Below are positions 12,401 to 22,428 of a stretch of DNA of 64,000 nucleotides, piece after piece (within the stretch, counting starts at the first letter, position 1; the number at the start of each line of letters is the position of its first letter). Source of the DNA: Letharia columbiana. Lineage: Eukaryota; Ascomycota; Lecanoromycetes; Lecanorales; Parmeliaceae. The notes beneath the pieces are model-generated. The model was given only the letters and a program-made list of their open reading frames with translations, did not search any database and had not been told where the DNA came from. A program made the translations under genes and the position numbers. The stretch spans positions 1 to 64,000 of the forward strand of contig NW_023501065.1 of NCBI RefSeq assembly GCF_014066305.1. Reading direction: 5' to 3'.

Positions 12401-12540
12401 TCCGCATTTCGATTAAAATCCTAAGAAAGTAGAGATAAATTCAAAAAATAAGAAGAAAACCCCCCTATTCAAAAGTCAATATAGTCGTTGTATCACCCCA
12501 CAAAGCACCCCACCTCACAGGCTCCTTCCCCACTCCCTCT
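9459..12540. other. gene-poor stretch with degenerate repeated segments
   Basis: No intact gene is seen. Two segments, 10643-10684 and 12225-12266, are alignable (both begin CCGAATAT.GACTCGAA), and their minus-strand translations share L(C).A(V/L)(I/V)RV.IR, suggesting two decayed copies of one sequence. A 14-base direct repeat (ATCCATTCGCTGCT) occurs near 11437 and 11481. Confidence 0.4.
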
Positions 12541-12810
12541 TCACTCCTCCCTCTGCCCGTGTATCTTCTTTGCCCGCGCTTGAACGCCTGGCACGCCCTG
12601 CAGTGTGCCCAGGTCTAGTTCGGGGGTCTGAGACCGGTGTTCCAGCGCGATCTGAGCGGCTGCTCTCCTTAATGGCAGCGGGGTAGGGGGCACCAAACCC
12701 TGGAACGGCGGCAACAGTTGCGTGAGCGCTCTCTCTGTAGTGAGGTCAGTGGGGTTCTCAACCGCAAAAAGGGGTCAGCAAGGTGAAAGACTTACGCGAA
12801 GAGATGAGAT
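12541..12810 (-). CDS. 3' exons of an unrecognised gene
   Basis: On the minus strand a terminal exon (12734-12541, TGA stop) is preceded by an intron with GTAAGT donor, CTGAC branch and CTACAG acceptor, then a 15-base micro-exon (12810-12796), then another acceptor with a CTAAC branch. The joined frame reads LISSQRALTQLLPPFQGLV, then PLPLRRAAAQIALEH, then PELDLGTLQGVPGVQARAKK, a composition that looks genuinely coding. I do not recognise the protein and could not place the first exon, which should lie between 12811 and about 13000. The ATG and total length are therefore unknown. Confidence 0.45.
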
Positions 12811-13427
12811 CTACGAATGATGGTTAGTCGTCATGCAGTCGTTAAAGAAGTGTATCGGTTCAAAAGCCACTTCTATCTCCGCACATCATTGTTGACAGTC
12901 GAGCAGTTGTGAACACTTGCTGAATTTTCTTTAGTGTTCTCATGCAATGCTGCATTTGTCTCGCAAAAGGTCCTACTGGTGTGTAGGAATTGTTCGGTCC
13001 TGCGGCGTTCCCCAAAGTACTGGCAGCCAACACCTCACTTTAGCCACCCAACGCTGCACCTCATTCCGCACAGCACTCCAAAGGGTGAAAGAACGTCTCC
13101 TTTGATACCGAGGATGTCGTTGAGAATGAACTCGTACGCCCCAGGCTATTGGTATATGCTCTTAGACAGGCTACTTTTCTCACCAACATAGATGTAAATC
13201 CATGAGTAGATGTTCAAGTATATATATAGAAAAGACTCGAGTTTGAAGGAGGGTAACCCGCACACTGAACGTCGGTCTCAGCTTTCTGCCGGCCAAGAGT
13301 CGAAGCTTCGAGAGGAAACGAACTATATGTAGCCATTGATAACAAAGATATAGCTTGGTTTTAGTAGCTTGAAAAAATGGACAGAATTTGAGTAGGCCAC
13401 TGTAAGGTCAAACGGCTACATAGCACC
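12811..13427. other. intergenic, probable 5' exon of the 12541 gene not identified
   Basis: No convincing frame is found. The part nearest 13427 should be the 3' UTR of the minus-strand ligase gene; a TATATATA-containing AT-rich patch lies at about 13218. Confidence 0.4.
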
Positions 13428-15986
13428 TCAGTCACCTTGTCTAGCCAGTTGAATGACCTTCTTAGCAGCCTCATCGAAGTCATCAAATGCATGTAAGGAA
13501 AGCCCGCTCTCCGTAATCTGAGGAATTTCAGTATGCTTCATCACTCGTGGCTCAGGCTTGCTTACCATTTTCTGCCCAATTTCCTCGTTCGTCCCTCTCA
13601 GACGGACAACCACTGGCACTTTGATTCCAAGATCCTTGTAAGCGAGCATGATGCCATCGGCAATCATGTCGCAGAGAGTAAGTCCGCCGAAGATGTTGAC
13701 AAAGATGGTCTTTACTCTTGAATCTTTCAAGATGATTCTGAAAGAGCTCTTGACGGTCTCACTCGTCGCTTTGCCGCCAGTGTCGAGGAAATTAGCGCAT
13801 TTGCCTCCCAGATCAGCTATGGCGTCGACGGTGTTCATGGCGAGACCGGCACCGTTGGCTGTGAGGTGTGGTCAAATCTTGATTCAGCAGTGATTCAGCA
13901 TGGCTTACCTAAAGTACCAATGACGCCATCACCCTTGAGTCTAGACAGTCGATGCTCAACATATTTACCGTAGCTCTGAGGCGAGACAATCTTACTTGAT
14001 GTAAACGATGCCGTCTTTCTCAGCCTCTACCTCTTCCGGTACCTCGTTACTAGTATCTCGCATTCCTTGGAGATCGACGTTTCTTTTACCGCTTCTAATT
14101 GCGGCATCGTCAAAGCTAAATTCTGCTCGTGCCACAGCGAGCTCTCCTTGCTGATTACGCGATATCCTTGTAGACAAAGAGGTTGCTTCCTTGCCGAAAA
14201 ATATGTCGATGAGAGAGGACAACAAGAGCGACAATGAGTCGAACGATTCTTCTTTGCATTTAAGATCCGAAGCTATTAAGGACAACGTGGATTCATCCTC
14301 AACCTTGTCCAGGGCCATTGGGTAACTTTTCGCGTGAAGCTGAGGGCTTTCGCCTCCAATGGAGAATGAAGTAACGATACATGGGGTATAGTTTATTCTG
14401 TCCACTGCTAGGGTTAGAAAATAATCCCTACTCTCAGGATCCTCGGACTTTGAGATTGGTACCCCGAGGTCTTCGAGCATTTCAAAGCTTCGGGATTCTG
14501 GGATGTGAATGTTTCGCCGCCGGACAAAAGCGGGATTCCCTGTAGACTGTATCGCAGGTCTTCGAAGAGTGTGCATATTTCGTTGCTGGGTTTTGTCCAA
14601 TGATGATGGTGACTACCCGGGTCAGCTCCAGAATTTTAGTCTTCGATTCCGAATGTCACTTACAGAAGGTATCCAGTGAGCTTCACTACCCAGAAGTCGC
14701 TTCATTCCTTCACCAAACTTTGACGGATGGTTCGTAGTCACAACTCCAGCATCTTCAAGCACTCGCACTTTACCAGCTGCTGTCATCTCACCGGCGCCAA
14801 CAAAAGCCCCAGCATGGCCCATGACTCTGCCAGAAGGAGCTTGAACCCCTGCAATGAGTGCCATGATCGGCCTTTGTTGCGTCAGTAATTCAGTGCTTAA
14901 AAACGAGAGACAGACTCACTTGGGTCTCTCCGTGCGCTTCCGGTACTCCTTGATCCACTCTGCCGCATCTTCTTCGGCCTTTCCTCCTATCTCTCCTACG
15001 AGAATGATGCCTTTCGTATCAACATCATGTTCAAAAACCTTCAACGCATCAACAAAGTCAGTCCCAGGAAGAGGGTCTCCACCCATCCCAATGACAAGAC
15101 TCTGACCAAGGCCAGCTCGCGTAGTAGATGCAACAGTCTCATAGCTTAGAGTGCCAGATTTGGCCACTATACCAATGCTCCCTGGTGTGAAGGTTGGTAG
15201 AGGATGAAAGCCAAGTCTGCATTTCCCAACCGCAGAAATCATGCCAGGTGAATTTGCGCCGACAAGGCGTGATTTCGATTGTGACCTCAACATCGATTGA
15301 ACCTGGGATATTTCAGCTCCAAGAAGTTTTAAAGGAGGATTAAAGTCGTACTCTAAGCATGTCGTGCAAGGGTATGTGTTCAGCAACAGCAACAATAAGC
15401 GGGATCTCTGCTTCGATTGCCTCCTCAATGGCTGCAGCAGCCTGCTGAGCAGCCACATAGATGGCCGTTGCGTCCGGCCTTAACTGGTCTTTGGCCTGAG
15501 GCACAATCAGATCTTTCTTTCCTGCCGCGAGGAAAAGAAGGGGCGGAGAAGGTCTCACTCACTGCTCGTACAGACGGCAGCAGGGGAAGTTCAAGATGTT
15601 CGCCAGTTTTACCCGGTGTGACGCCACCGACAACCTTGGTCCCATACTCAATTGATTGCTTCGCATTTTGGGTAGCCTTATGGTCCGTTTTAGAAGACAT
15701 TCTGGGATGAATCAGGGATGAGACTTACCTGCCTTCCAGTATACCCCTGAAAGATCACACGTGTATGTTGTCCAATTTTCAGATTTGACACGGTGTCCGT
15801 GTAAGCCAATGACGGTCTTGAGGTAGAAAACAAATGTTTTTGGGCATTTCGCAGGGGAATGTTATTACTAGTGGAAGAAGCTGTGGAAAAGACATTAGAT
15901 CTCATTGACATGCGTTTCCTGGTAATCATGATGTAGGGAGTGTATGGCTCATTCAAGGCTTCATGGATCAGTGATACCATACACAT
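13428..15986 (-). CDS. fused succinyl-CoA ligase-like protein (alpha domain followed by beta domain), mitochondrial
   Basis: Eight exons join in frame: 15986-15729, 15676-15563, 15495-15352, 15302-14920, 14871-14664, 14612-13996, 13940-13909, 13858-13428, giving 728 residues. Introns are 48-67 bases with GTRAG-type or GTACG donors. The order is a basic, Ser/Arg-rich N-terminus like a mitochondrial presequence; a CoA-binding Rossmann domain (GYTGRQ, then VVGGVTPGKTGEH); the alpha ligase domain with the phospho-histidine loop MGHAGA (His about 319); then an ATP-grasp-like remnant and the beta C-terminal ligase domain (ANFLDTGGKAT, VNIFGGLTLCDMIADG). Normal enzymes use separate alpha and beta chains to make succinyl-CoA with ATP or GTP. 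The glycine-rich nucleotide loop of the beta N-lobe is not visible here. The gene is divergent from the DUF1857 gene across 625 bases. An alternative start is the in-frame ATG at 15929. It is not ATP-citrate lyase, whose domain order differs. Confidence 0.88.
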
Positions 15987-16611
15987 ACCACTAGGAAAAG
16001 TATTTATTCTACTTTAGATATAAAGAAGCGAAGCCCGGATTGTCATCGGATTTGAGAAGGCAATGACGTCCAAAACATAGGTATTCTGCCCTATGAGAAA
16101 GAGTTTAACCTTTCTAGATTTAGCGTCATCTTTCTCCCCCACGCCAAGAGCTCAATTGACTTCCTCGCATTCTTGAGTCTTACGAAGATAAGACTTCAAG
16201 AGCCAAACCGCCAGAGAGCGAGGTATAATTACGAGGTCAGTATGGCTAGTGAGCTAGTTACGTTACGCCTCTCGGCAGCAATACAATCAAGGGCAATGAC
16301 AGACACCAAGAGATGATCAATGTGATCATCAACGTACTACTTAGGCCCTACTTGGGGCGTCTACTTCGCCGGCAGGAATTTCAATCTTCTGATCGCATAA
16401 GCGAAGAGGAGCAATCCAGGCACGGCCGAGGTTTGCTTTGAGAAAAGACTAATAGCTTCACAAGAATCGCGATATAATATCTGGGTCTCTCAGACCTATC
16501 AACTCCAATTGACCACGCTGTCTTTGCGTACAAGATTGTGGACTCCAAAATATTTCAAATCCTTTATCATCATCTGCCACGTCCAACTCATATTCAACAG
16601 CAGCCGCAACA
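15987..16611. promoter_or_regulatory. shared divergent promoter region
   Basis: 625 bases separate the start codons of the fused ligase gene (minus) and the DUF1857 gene (plus), with no frame of its own, so it should hold both promoters. An AT-rich TATTTATTCTACTTTAGATA segment lies just upstream of the ligase start, and a GATATAATATCTGG segment is found at about 16470. No specific regulator site was identified. Confidence 0.4.
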
Positions 16612-17182
16612 ATGGTTGTTCTCTACCAATCCCAAACCTACCCTATCAATCCACCCAATGCCTCCCCCGTTCTCACACTTGCCGAATTCTGGGAAGTGAT
16701 GCAAGTCAAATGCCGCAAGCCCGAGCTTTTCGTTGCTCCCATATCTGCCTGCGAGGTACTCGAAGAGACGGATAAGTTCATGAAGAGGACGGTGACGTTC
16801 AGAGAAGGCATGGGCCCACCGGGTGGGAAAGTTGTCGAGGACATGGACATTCGTGCACCTTGGAAGGTACGCTTGTGAGCCGAAGCTGCCCGCCTGTACG
16901 AGCTTCGTGCTATCCACCCAAACTGACCGCCTCCGGTTCCGGTAGGTTGATTTTCGCAATCTTGACACGGGCGCCTTCATCAACAATACCATCTCCCAGG
17001 GCAAGGATGAGACAGACCTCTACCTGACATTTTACTTTGAATGGCCGTACCCGAAGATTGAAGAAGGGAGTGAAGAAGCGAAGAAGACGTCAGACCAGCT
17101 GTGGGAACAGGCGAGGAAGACGGTACAGCATACGATTGATGTTGCAAGGGAGATGAAGGGCAAGGGAGAGTTGAAACACTGA
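16612..17182 (+). CDS. DUF1857 (AtaL-like, START/SRPBCC fold) protein
   Basis: Two exons, 16612-16866 and 16946-17182, are joined in phase 0 across a 79-base intron (GTACGC..GGTAG), giving 163 residues. The sequence shows the DUF1857 pattern: an N-terminal Y(P)INPP segment with LT..EFW..MQVKCRKPELFV, a central ITACEVLEE-like strand (here ISACEVLEE), a VTFREGMGP..GKVVEDM turn, and a C-terminal helix after TFYFEWPYP. Members are small predicted lipid/hydrophobic-ligand-binding proteins; one (AtaL) sits in the acetylaranotin cluster, but no biosynthetic enzyme neighbours are seen here. The length is normal. The ATG is preceded by CAACA, an acceptable fungal context. The biochemical role of the family is unknown. 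Confidence 0.85.
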
Positions 17183-17505
17183 ATGATAGCAGGATAAGAG
17201 GCTAGGCAAGATTGAAGTGGGAATATATCGCAGCTCAGCTGGTAGTACATATACTACTATTGCTCATGACAATGATGAACAAGCAACCGCGAGCGTGTGT
17301 TGACTCGATTTGACGATGGCGATTTCTTTGTTTTGTTTATGTAGTCGTTTGAGCTAACAGTGGTGACTGCTATCCATGGCGTCTATGATTGAGCAGGGTA
17401 TCGTCTTCATCCTTCTCAACCAGCTCCCCAGCGTGCCCTCGCCTTTCCTTCTCACTAGCCCACAAACGCTGTTCCTACCCACATATAGTGCTCCGTGTCT
17501 TTCCC
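17183..17505. other. intergenic between convergent genes
   Basis: 323 bases without a supported frame, containing 3' UTRs of the DUF1857 gene (plus) and the small minus-strand gene. Confidence 0.5.
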
Positions 17506-17754
17506 TCAAGCTCCACCTTCCCTCTTAGCGTATTCATCCTCAATATTCTCCTCGTACAGCTTGTTCGCCGCCTTCTCTACCTCTGACGCAGTTTGCGTAA
17601 CACCAGCCTTAGTCTCCGCTGCAGCAGAGCTTCCGCTCTTTTCATTCGCATCGTCCATCGCTGAGGAGACGTTCTTGGTCACGGACTCTTTGTCAATGGA
17701 GGTGTCGCTGGTGGAGGGTTTGTCTGTGCTGGTGAGGGAAGGGAGGGAAGGCAT
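17506..17754 (-). CDS. small Ser/Ala/Glu-rich protein, unrecognised
   Basis: An 82-residue frame runs from the ATG at 17754 to a stop at 17506. It is hydrophilic and acidic, beginning MPSLPSLTSTDKPSTSD, with a helical Ala/Glu-rich second half (TASEVEKAANKLYEEN). The frame stays open upstream to about 17904, but no ATG lies there; a TTTGCAG acceptor at about 17858 suggests an intron in the 5' UTR or an additional 5' exon. It is divergently placed to ERCC1 with only about 240 bases between start codons. No domain is recognised and there is no signal peptide. It could be a genuine small gene or a chance frame. Confidence 0.4.
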   Translation of the reverse strand: MPSLPSLTSTDKPSTSDTSIDKESVTKNVSSAMDDANEKSGSSAAAETKAGVTQTASEVEKAANKLYEENIEDEYAKREGGA

Positions 17755-17993
17755 GGTGAGCGGAGGAAAAGCGGGACGTTGGAAGAGAATAGAACTTGGA
17801 GGCGTGGCAATTGTTTGTAGGATCGTAAGGGTGTGTTTGCCGTCTTTTGCAGTGCTGTTGTAGAGGGAGACTGCAAATGATAAGTCGAAAGGCAAGAACG
17901 CCAAGATCAGGTAGTCAAATCACCCCCGCTACCCAGCGCTTAGTTCTCTTCTACGAGATCCAACCCTCCCTATCTCCCAAAATAACGCCGGCG

Positions 17994-19175
17994 ATGGACG
18001 ACGAGTTCGGTGATGATGCCGACTTCGCTGCCATTGTAGACGCTGTCGATCGGAGAAACCATGGCCCAGGCCCCTCTACCAACTCCTCCACCACAACCCC
18101 CAAGATTCAACAACCCAAACCTCAAGCCCTGCCCTCCCGCTCCGCGCCCTCTTCCATCCTCGTCTCCACTCGTCAGAAGGGCAATCCCATTCTCAACAAC
18201 ATCCGTTCCCTTCCCTGGGAGTACGGTGATATACCCGCTGACTACGTCCTCGGCGCCACAACATGCGCTCTCTTCCTCAGTCTAAAATACCACCGCCTGC
18301 ATCCTGAATATATCTACTCTCGTATACGAGCACTTGGGCAAAAATACAACTTGAGGGTGTTGTTGACGATGGTGGACATTCAGAATCATGAAGAGAGCTT
18401 GAAGGAGTTGAGCAAGACGAGTTTGATCAATAATCTCACGCTGATACTGTGTTGGTCGGCACAGGAGGCTGGGAGATATCTCGAATTATACAAATCTTAC
18501 GAGCATGCTTCGCCGACGAGTATACGCGCCCATCAAGCTACGAGCTACTCAGAGAAACTCGTCGAATTTATCACCGTGCCGAGAAGCATCAACAAGACGG
18601 ACGCTCTAAGTCTGGTATCGGCGTTTGGAAGTGTGAGAGCTGCCGTTAACGCGAGGCCAGAGGAGATTGGAGAGATCACCGGCTGGGGAGAAAAGAAGGT
18701 GCAGAGGTGGGTTGGGACTGTGAGGGAGAACTTTAGGGTGAGGAAGGCGGCGAAGAGGGGTATTGGAGTTGTGAGAGAGGAAACCTCAGCTGGGCTACCT
18801 AGGGATCAGAGCTCTGTAGGGCTGGTTAGGGAGGACAGCTTATTCGAAGATGCAGGTGACGAGCAACGCCGAGACTCAGCGCCAGTACCGATTGGAAAAC
18901 CTCCAATGAAGGATGCACCCGAGCCAAGACCTGGTACAGCTGAGAAAGCGCAGCAACGACCTCCTAAGAGACCGGCGGATGAAGTCCCACTTTGGGAGCC
19001 TGGTGAAGATGAAGAGGAGGCTCTCCTATTGGCGGCCGCAGAGGAAATGGAGATGAGCCCAAGCAGAAAGGCGCACGCTAATGAGAGTGAGCCGCGATCA
19101 AAAGCATTCGCCAATGCCAAGGAAGGTCTGAGTGAAGGCATGGCAGCGGCTCTGGCGAAGCTACGAAAAGAGTGA
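17994..19175 (+). CDS. rad10: ERCC1/Rad10/Swi10 DNA-repair endonuclease subunit
   Basis: An intronless frame of 393 residues starts at the ATG at 17994, whose product opens MDDEFGDDADFAAIVD. An acidic, Pro/Ser-rich N-terminus is followed by the central ERCC1 domain (about residues 56-175: NPILNNIRSLPWEYGDI.ADYVLG, LFLSLKYHRLHPEYIYSRI, VDI.NHEE.LKEL), which binds DNA and the XPA-type partner, then tandem helix-hairpin-helix motifs (about 200-245: LSLVSAFGSVRAAVNA, ITGWGEKKVQRWVGTV) that dimerise with the XPF/Rad1 nuclease. The heterodimer cuts 5' of lesions in nucleotide-excision repair and trims flaps in single-strand annealing. The C-terminal 130 residues are disordered and Glu/Pro-rich, longer than in yeast, as is common in filamentous fungi. 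The frame is open further upstream to 17847, but conservation starts at the chosen ATG. Confidence 0.92.
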   Translation: MDDEFGDDADFAAIVDAVDRRNHGPGPSTNSSTTTPKIQQPKPQALPSRSAPSSILVSTRQKGNPILNNIRSLPWEYGDIPADYVLGATTCALFLSLKYHRLHPEYIYSRIRALGQKYNLRVLLTMVDIQNHEESLKELSKTSLINNLTLILCWSAQEAGRYLELYKSYEHASPTSIRAHQATSYSEKLVEFITVPRSINKTDALSLVSAFGSVRAAVNARPEEIGEITGWGEKKVQRWVGTVRENFRVRKAAKRGIGVVREETSAGLPRDQSSVGLVREDSLFEDAGDEQRRDSAPVPIGKPPMKDAPEPRPGTAEKAQQRPPKRPADEVPLWEPGEDEEEALLLAAAEEMEMSPSRKAHANESEPRSKAFANAKEGLSEGMAAALAKLRKE

Positions 19176-20106
19176 AGATGGTACCAACTGCCAAGCGTGG
19201 ATAAAGCCTCAGGTTTCGCATGCACCCCAGATTGAGTACCCCAGGTTCATCGCTTGTCGGCTACAGGCCCTGACAGTATCCATACATTGCAGCTCTACAT
19301 GATGCGTTCGATACAGCGTCGATTTAAAGAGCATACATATAGATGCCAAATTATATGTCCCAAGATTGTGGGAAATGCAGGTACGTCCACAAATCCTGAG
19401 CTCTCACACTCTCTTTTCTTTTATGTAGCTATCCTTGCTTACAGCCGCAGGTTGTCCATAAATATATAGCCGTCATGTATAAAACAACTGCCTTTGCGCT
19501 CATTGGTGTCAGCATCCCGATGACCTGACTAATACCAATGCTCTGATTGGTCGCCTTTGTTGCTCCCGCATTTGCACTTCCCCTTCTGAATCTCTACTTT
19601 GTGTCCCTCCCATTCAATCCTTTACGCGAACCTAAAGAGTTGTTCTAAAACCATGTCATGGCCTGCTCCCATTATCCAACAAATATTGAAATCCCTTGAA
19701 GTGTCTTGCAAATCCTTTGCTCCGTATCTCACTCAATCCCCATCATAGTGACAACGCCCGACACAAAATTTGGAAGACCTGCTACGCTTGTCCAAGAATC
19801 ATGCATTGCAATCAGTGGCCACAACAGGAGCATCAAAGCTCGGAAAAGGAGGATGATCGGGCGTTCAACTGTAACGGCATTAAGCCTTGTATGTTTTACC
19901 CCGACAAGATTTATGTAAAAGCACAGCCGCGACGGTGATGTCGTTCCGATATTTCCCCAGCGACGTCTTCCCACAAATTTCAAGAAGCTATCTTGGTCTT
20001 TGACCAATTAGTTTTGTCTTTTTGACTTCTCTAACAATAACACTCAGCGACGACCTCATCATCAACAACCTACAGCACCAAGACAACAACCAACTCAACC
20101 ACTACC
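19176..20106. other. intergenic
   Basis: No gene is supported in 930 bases. The right part, a CA-rich stretch from about 20040, is the 5' leader of the iron transporter gene. Short frames at 19700-20000 overlap on both strands and carry no motif. Confidence 0.5.
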
Positions 20107-21043
20107 ATGGAACCTTCCACCAGCATCGAGCTAGAATCCCAAACCCTCGCTCCACAAGCACCCACCACCACCTCATCTTCACCAAACCCAACCCCCGATC
20201 CAACACAACAAATGTCGCTACTCCATCGCTTCCGCAATTTCAGACCGAGCCCCAGCAATATCAAGGACGCCGTCATCGGAGTCTCCGATGGCATTGTTGT
20301 ACCATTCGCCGTCGCTGCAGGTCTCACCGATTACGGGAATGCGAAGGTGGTTGTGTCTGGTGGACTGGCGGAGCTGTTCGCGGGGGCAATCTCAATGGGT
20401 CTGGGAGGGTTATTGGGCTCGAAGAGCGATTCGTAAGCACCCTCTCCATCCCTCTCCATCTCTGCACCCTCTCCGATCTACGAGCTCGAAAGCCCCTCTT
20501 GCGACACATCTGACCCTTCGCAGCCTAGAATACGACTGCAAGCGCCGCGAGATCGAAACCATGATCCTCAACGATCCCGCCGAGACCACCGCCCTCGTCA
20601 AGGGGATCTGGTCTCCCTACCACAGCCCCGCCCTCACCGCAGCCCTCCACACCGAATTCTGCGCTCTCCCCCTCGCGCAGCGAACGACCTACCTGCTCGA
20701 GCACCACCACCACCTCTCGCCCCCCTCAACCTCCTCCCCCTGGATCAGCTGCATCACGCTCGCCTCCGGCTACTTCGTCGGCGGCTTCATCCCCCTCATC
20801 CCTTACCTCTGCGTGAAGCGGAAGCAGGTGTTCCTGGCGTTCTTTTGCAGCATTGCTGTAGTCGTGGTGTGTCTTTTCGCCTTCGGCTGGGTGAAGACGG
20901 GGTCGGTTATCGGGTGGAAGGGACGGAGGGAGGTGCGGATGGGAGTTTTGGGCGCGGTGCAGATGGTCGGGTTGGGAGTGTTTGCGGCGGCGGCGGCGGT
21001 GGGGATCGTCAAGGGCATCAATCGGGGGGAGAAGGGGGTTTGA
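20107..21043 (+). CDS. ccc1: CCC1/VIT-family vacuolar iron (manganese) transporter
   Basis: Two exons, 20107-20432 and 20524-21043, with a GTAAGC..CGCAG intron of 91 bases in phase 2, give 281 residues. The hallmark first membrane segment IKDAVIGVSDGIVVPFAVAA (about residues 58-77) is followed by a second (GGLAELFAGAISMGLGGLLG) carrying the family's Glu and Met/Gly pattern, a cytoplasmic domain rich in Glu/His (ETMILNDPAE, LLEHHHH) that in the family binds metal, and three C-terminal membrane helices, including SGYFVGGFIPLIPYL. The role is H+-driven loading of cytosolic Fe2+ (and Mn2+) into the vacuole for detoxification and storage. The G+C-rich codon use matches the conserved neighbours. 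The ATG follows CTACC, a good fungal context. Confidence 0.92.
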
Positions 21044-21505
21044 TGCTTGAGGGGAGTTTGATAGGGGTCTTGGGAGCGGGAGCATTGAAAGCGGCATGGC
21101 TGGCTGGCTCGTATGTTTGTATGTTTACATGGTAGACGAGACATGATGCTGTCACTTGATACGGAGACATTACTGAAGTTTAAGATTCTCTTTGCGTTGC
21201 GTTCACTGCAAAGGACTATGTTTGCAAATGGATATTTATTGTCTTCAAGTAGTTGACTATGGTCTACGCGGCATAGACATCAAAACATGTAAGCGCAGTC
21301 TATTATATCTTGTAGCAACATTTGTAGAAGCGTCTGTATTGCCAAGGTTTACCCGGCTTCTGCTCCTTAAGTCTTCCTTTTCTCGAACAAAATGTCGAAG
21401 GTATATAGGATAGATGGATCAATTTCTCCAGACTTTCAAGGGATCCGGTCTGGGGGGGGGGGATCTCAACAAAATTGTCAATAACATGGCAGCAACGATA
21501 CCCTA
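21044..21505. other. intergenic
   Basis: No gene is seen. It contains the transporter's 3' UTR and an 11-base G run at 21452-21462. Confidence 0.5.
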
Positions 21506-22265
21506 TCACGCGTCAGTACCCAGCCTTTTTGCAACATCCTCTTCGCCACAGTCTCTCTTTCGCAAGATAATCTCTGACGATGGGTGAGAGCGTATTCCAA
21601 TTCCATCAAAAAAATTCCCAGAAATTAATAGCAAAAAGCCCGGAGCAGGGGCACCAACCAGGGTAAGACTGATAATGCTGAATACCCTCAAGAGAATCCG
21701 GAAGGGTCTCCATTGATGCGACATCCAAACGCTTTCAACGGCCATCTCCACTTGAAGCGCACTCAGAACGACCGAGAAGAAGCCGGAAGCGAAAAGCATT
21801 GAAGCAGTGAAGCGCTGGAAGTATTAAGAATATTGACGATGGACCGTCTCGTAATTCCACCCGTCAAGGAATATCTTGGACCAAAGGTTCAGACGGGTAA
21901 GGCGTAGCTCACCGTACCTCTAACGTGGTGATACTCCCGGTTCTAATATCCTGAGAAGTCGGGATGTGAACGGGCAGAATGTTGAACTCAGCTCGGTCGA
22001 GTATCTTGCCCAGAAGGTATAAGAGTGTAGATACGGTGGAAAGGGCTTGATGAAGACTCGATTGTCACTCCAGACGAGATGCAGTCCTGGATCTTCTGTG
22101 ATTACAATCTTTCGGCCTTTGATCTTCTGATGATACAATGGAGAGATATGAGAGCCTGACTGAGTGGCCATTAGCCACAGATTGGGTGCCATTCTGTCTA
22201 AATCGAGGGTCAGAAGGTCATTGTTGAGAAAGTCGAAAAGCTGTTCGGGGCAGATATTATTCTGA
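21506..22265 (-). pseudogene. DUF6601 membrane protein, inactivated by two in-frame stops
   Basis: One minus-strand frame carries a DUF6601-like protein: an N-terminal LWLMATQSGSHISPLYHQK and KIVITEDPGLHLVWSDNRVF-type segment followed by IKPFPPYL, a middle GELRLTRLNLWSKIFLDGW and YETVHRQY segment, then the membrane part SVVLSALQVEMAVES and a second hydrophobic stretch. The frame is broken by TAG at 21922-21920 and TAA at 21826-21824 with no frameshift. Between the first stop and GELRLT the usual conserved histidine/tyrosine-rich region of the family is largely missing. No ATG is seen before the conserved start; a TGA lies upstream in frame. The family is of unknown function and common in fungi. 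Two nonsense codons in an otherwise alignable frame indicate recent decay. Confidence 0.65.
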
Positions 22266-22428
22266 TAAAAGGCTGACTCAGTAGCCAGTCACATAGTGGA
22301 GATGCCGTGGGTGTATCTCGTCAATCTGATGTGCGCTTCGGCAAAGGGCGGAGACATGTTTTGTCGCCGACAACTAAAAGCCTCTCATGTACTCGCGTGA
22401 GCGCGGCCAACCAAGTGCTACCCCAGAT

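Noticed and set aside
15425..15700. Unspliced reading through the second intron of the fused ligase
   Set aside because: It inserts a Gly/Arg/Ser tail into the CoA-binding domain; removing 15496-15562 restores a family-like SVRAAKDQLRPDATAIYV.
18806..19225. Minus-strand open frame over the ERCC1 C-terminus
   Set aside because: Shadow of the Glu/Ala-rich, G/C-biased coding region; no start context or motif.
20288..21043. Continuous plus frame of 251 codons over the iron transporter
   Set aside because: Its first third is intron and wrong-frame sequence; the spliced two-exon model restores the family's first membrane helix.
21452..21462. Run of 11 G as a possible regulatory element or assembly error
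   Set aside because: A homopolymer of this length is not informative and no gene crosses it.
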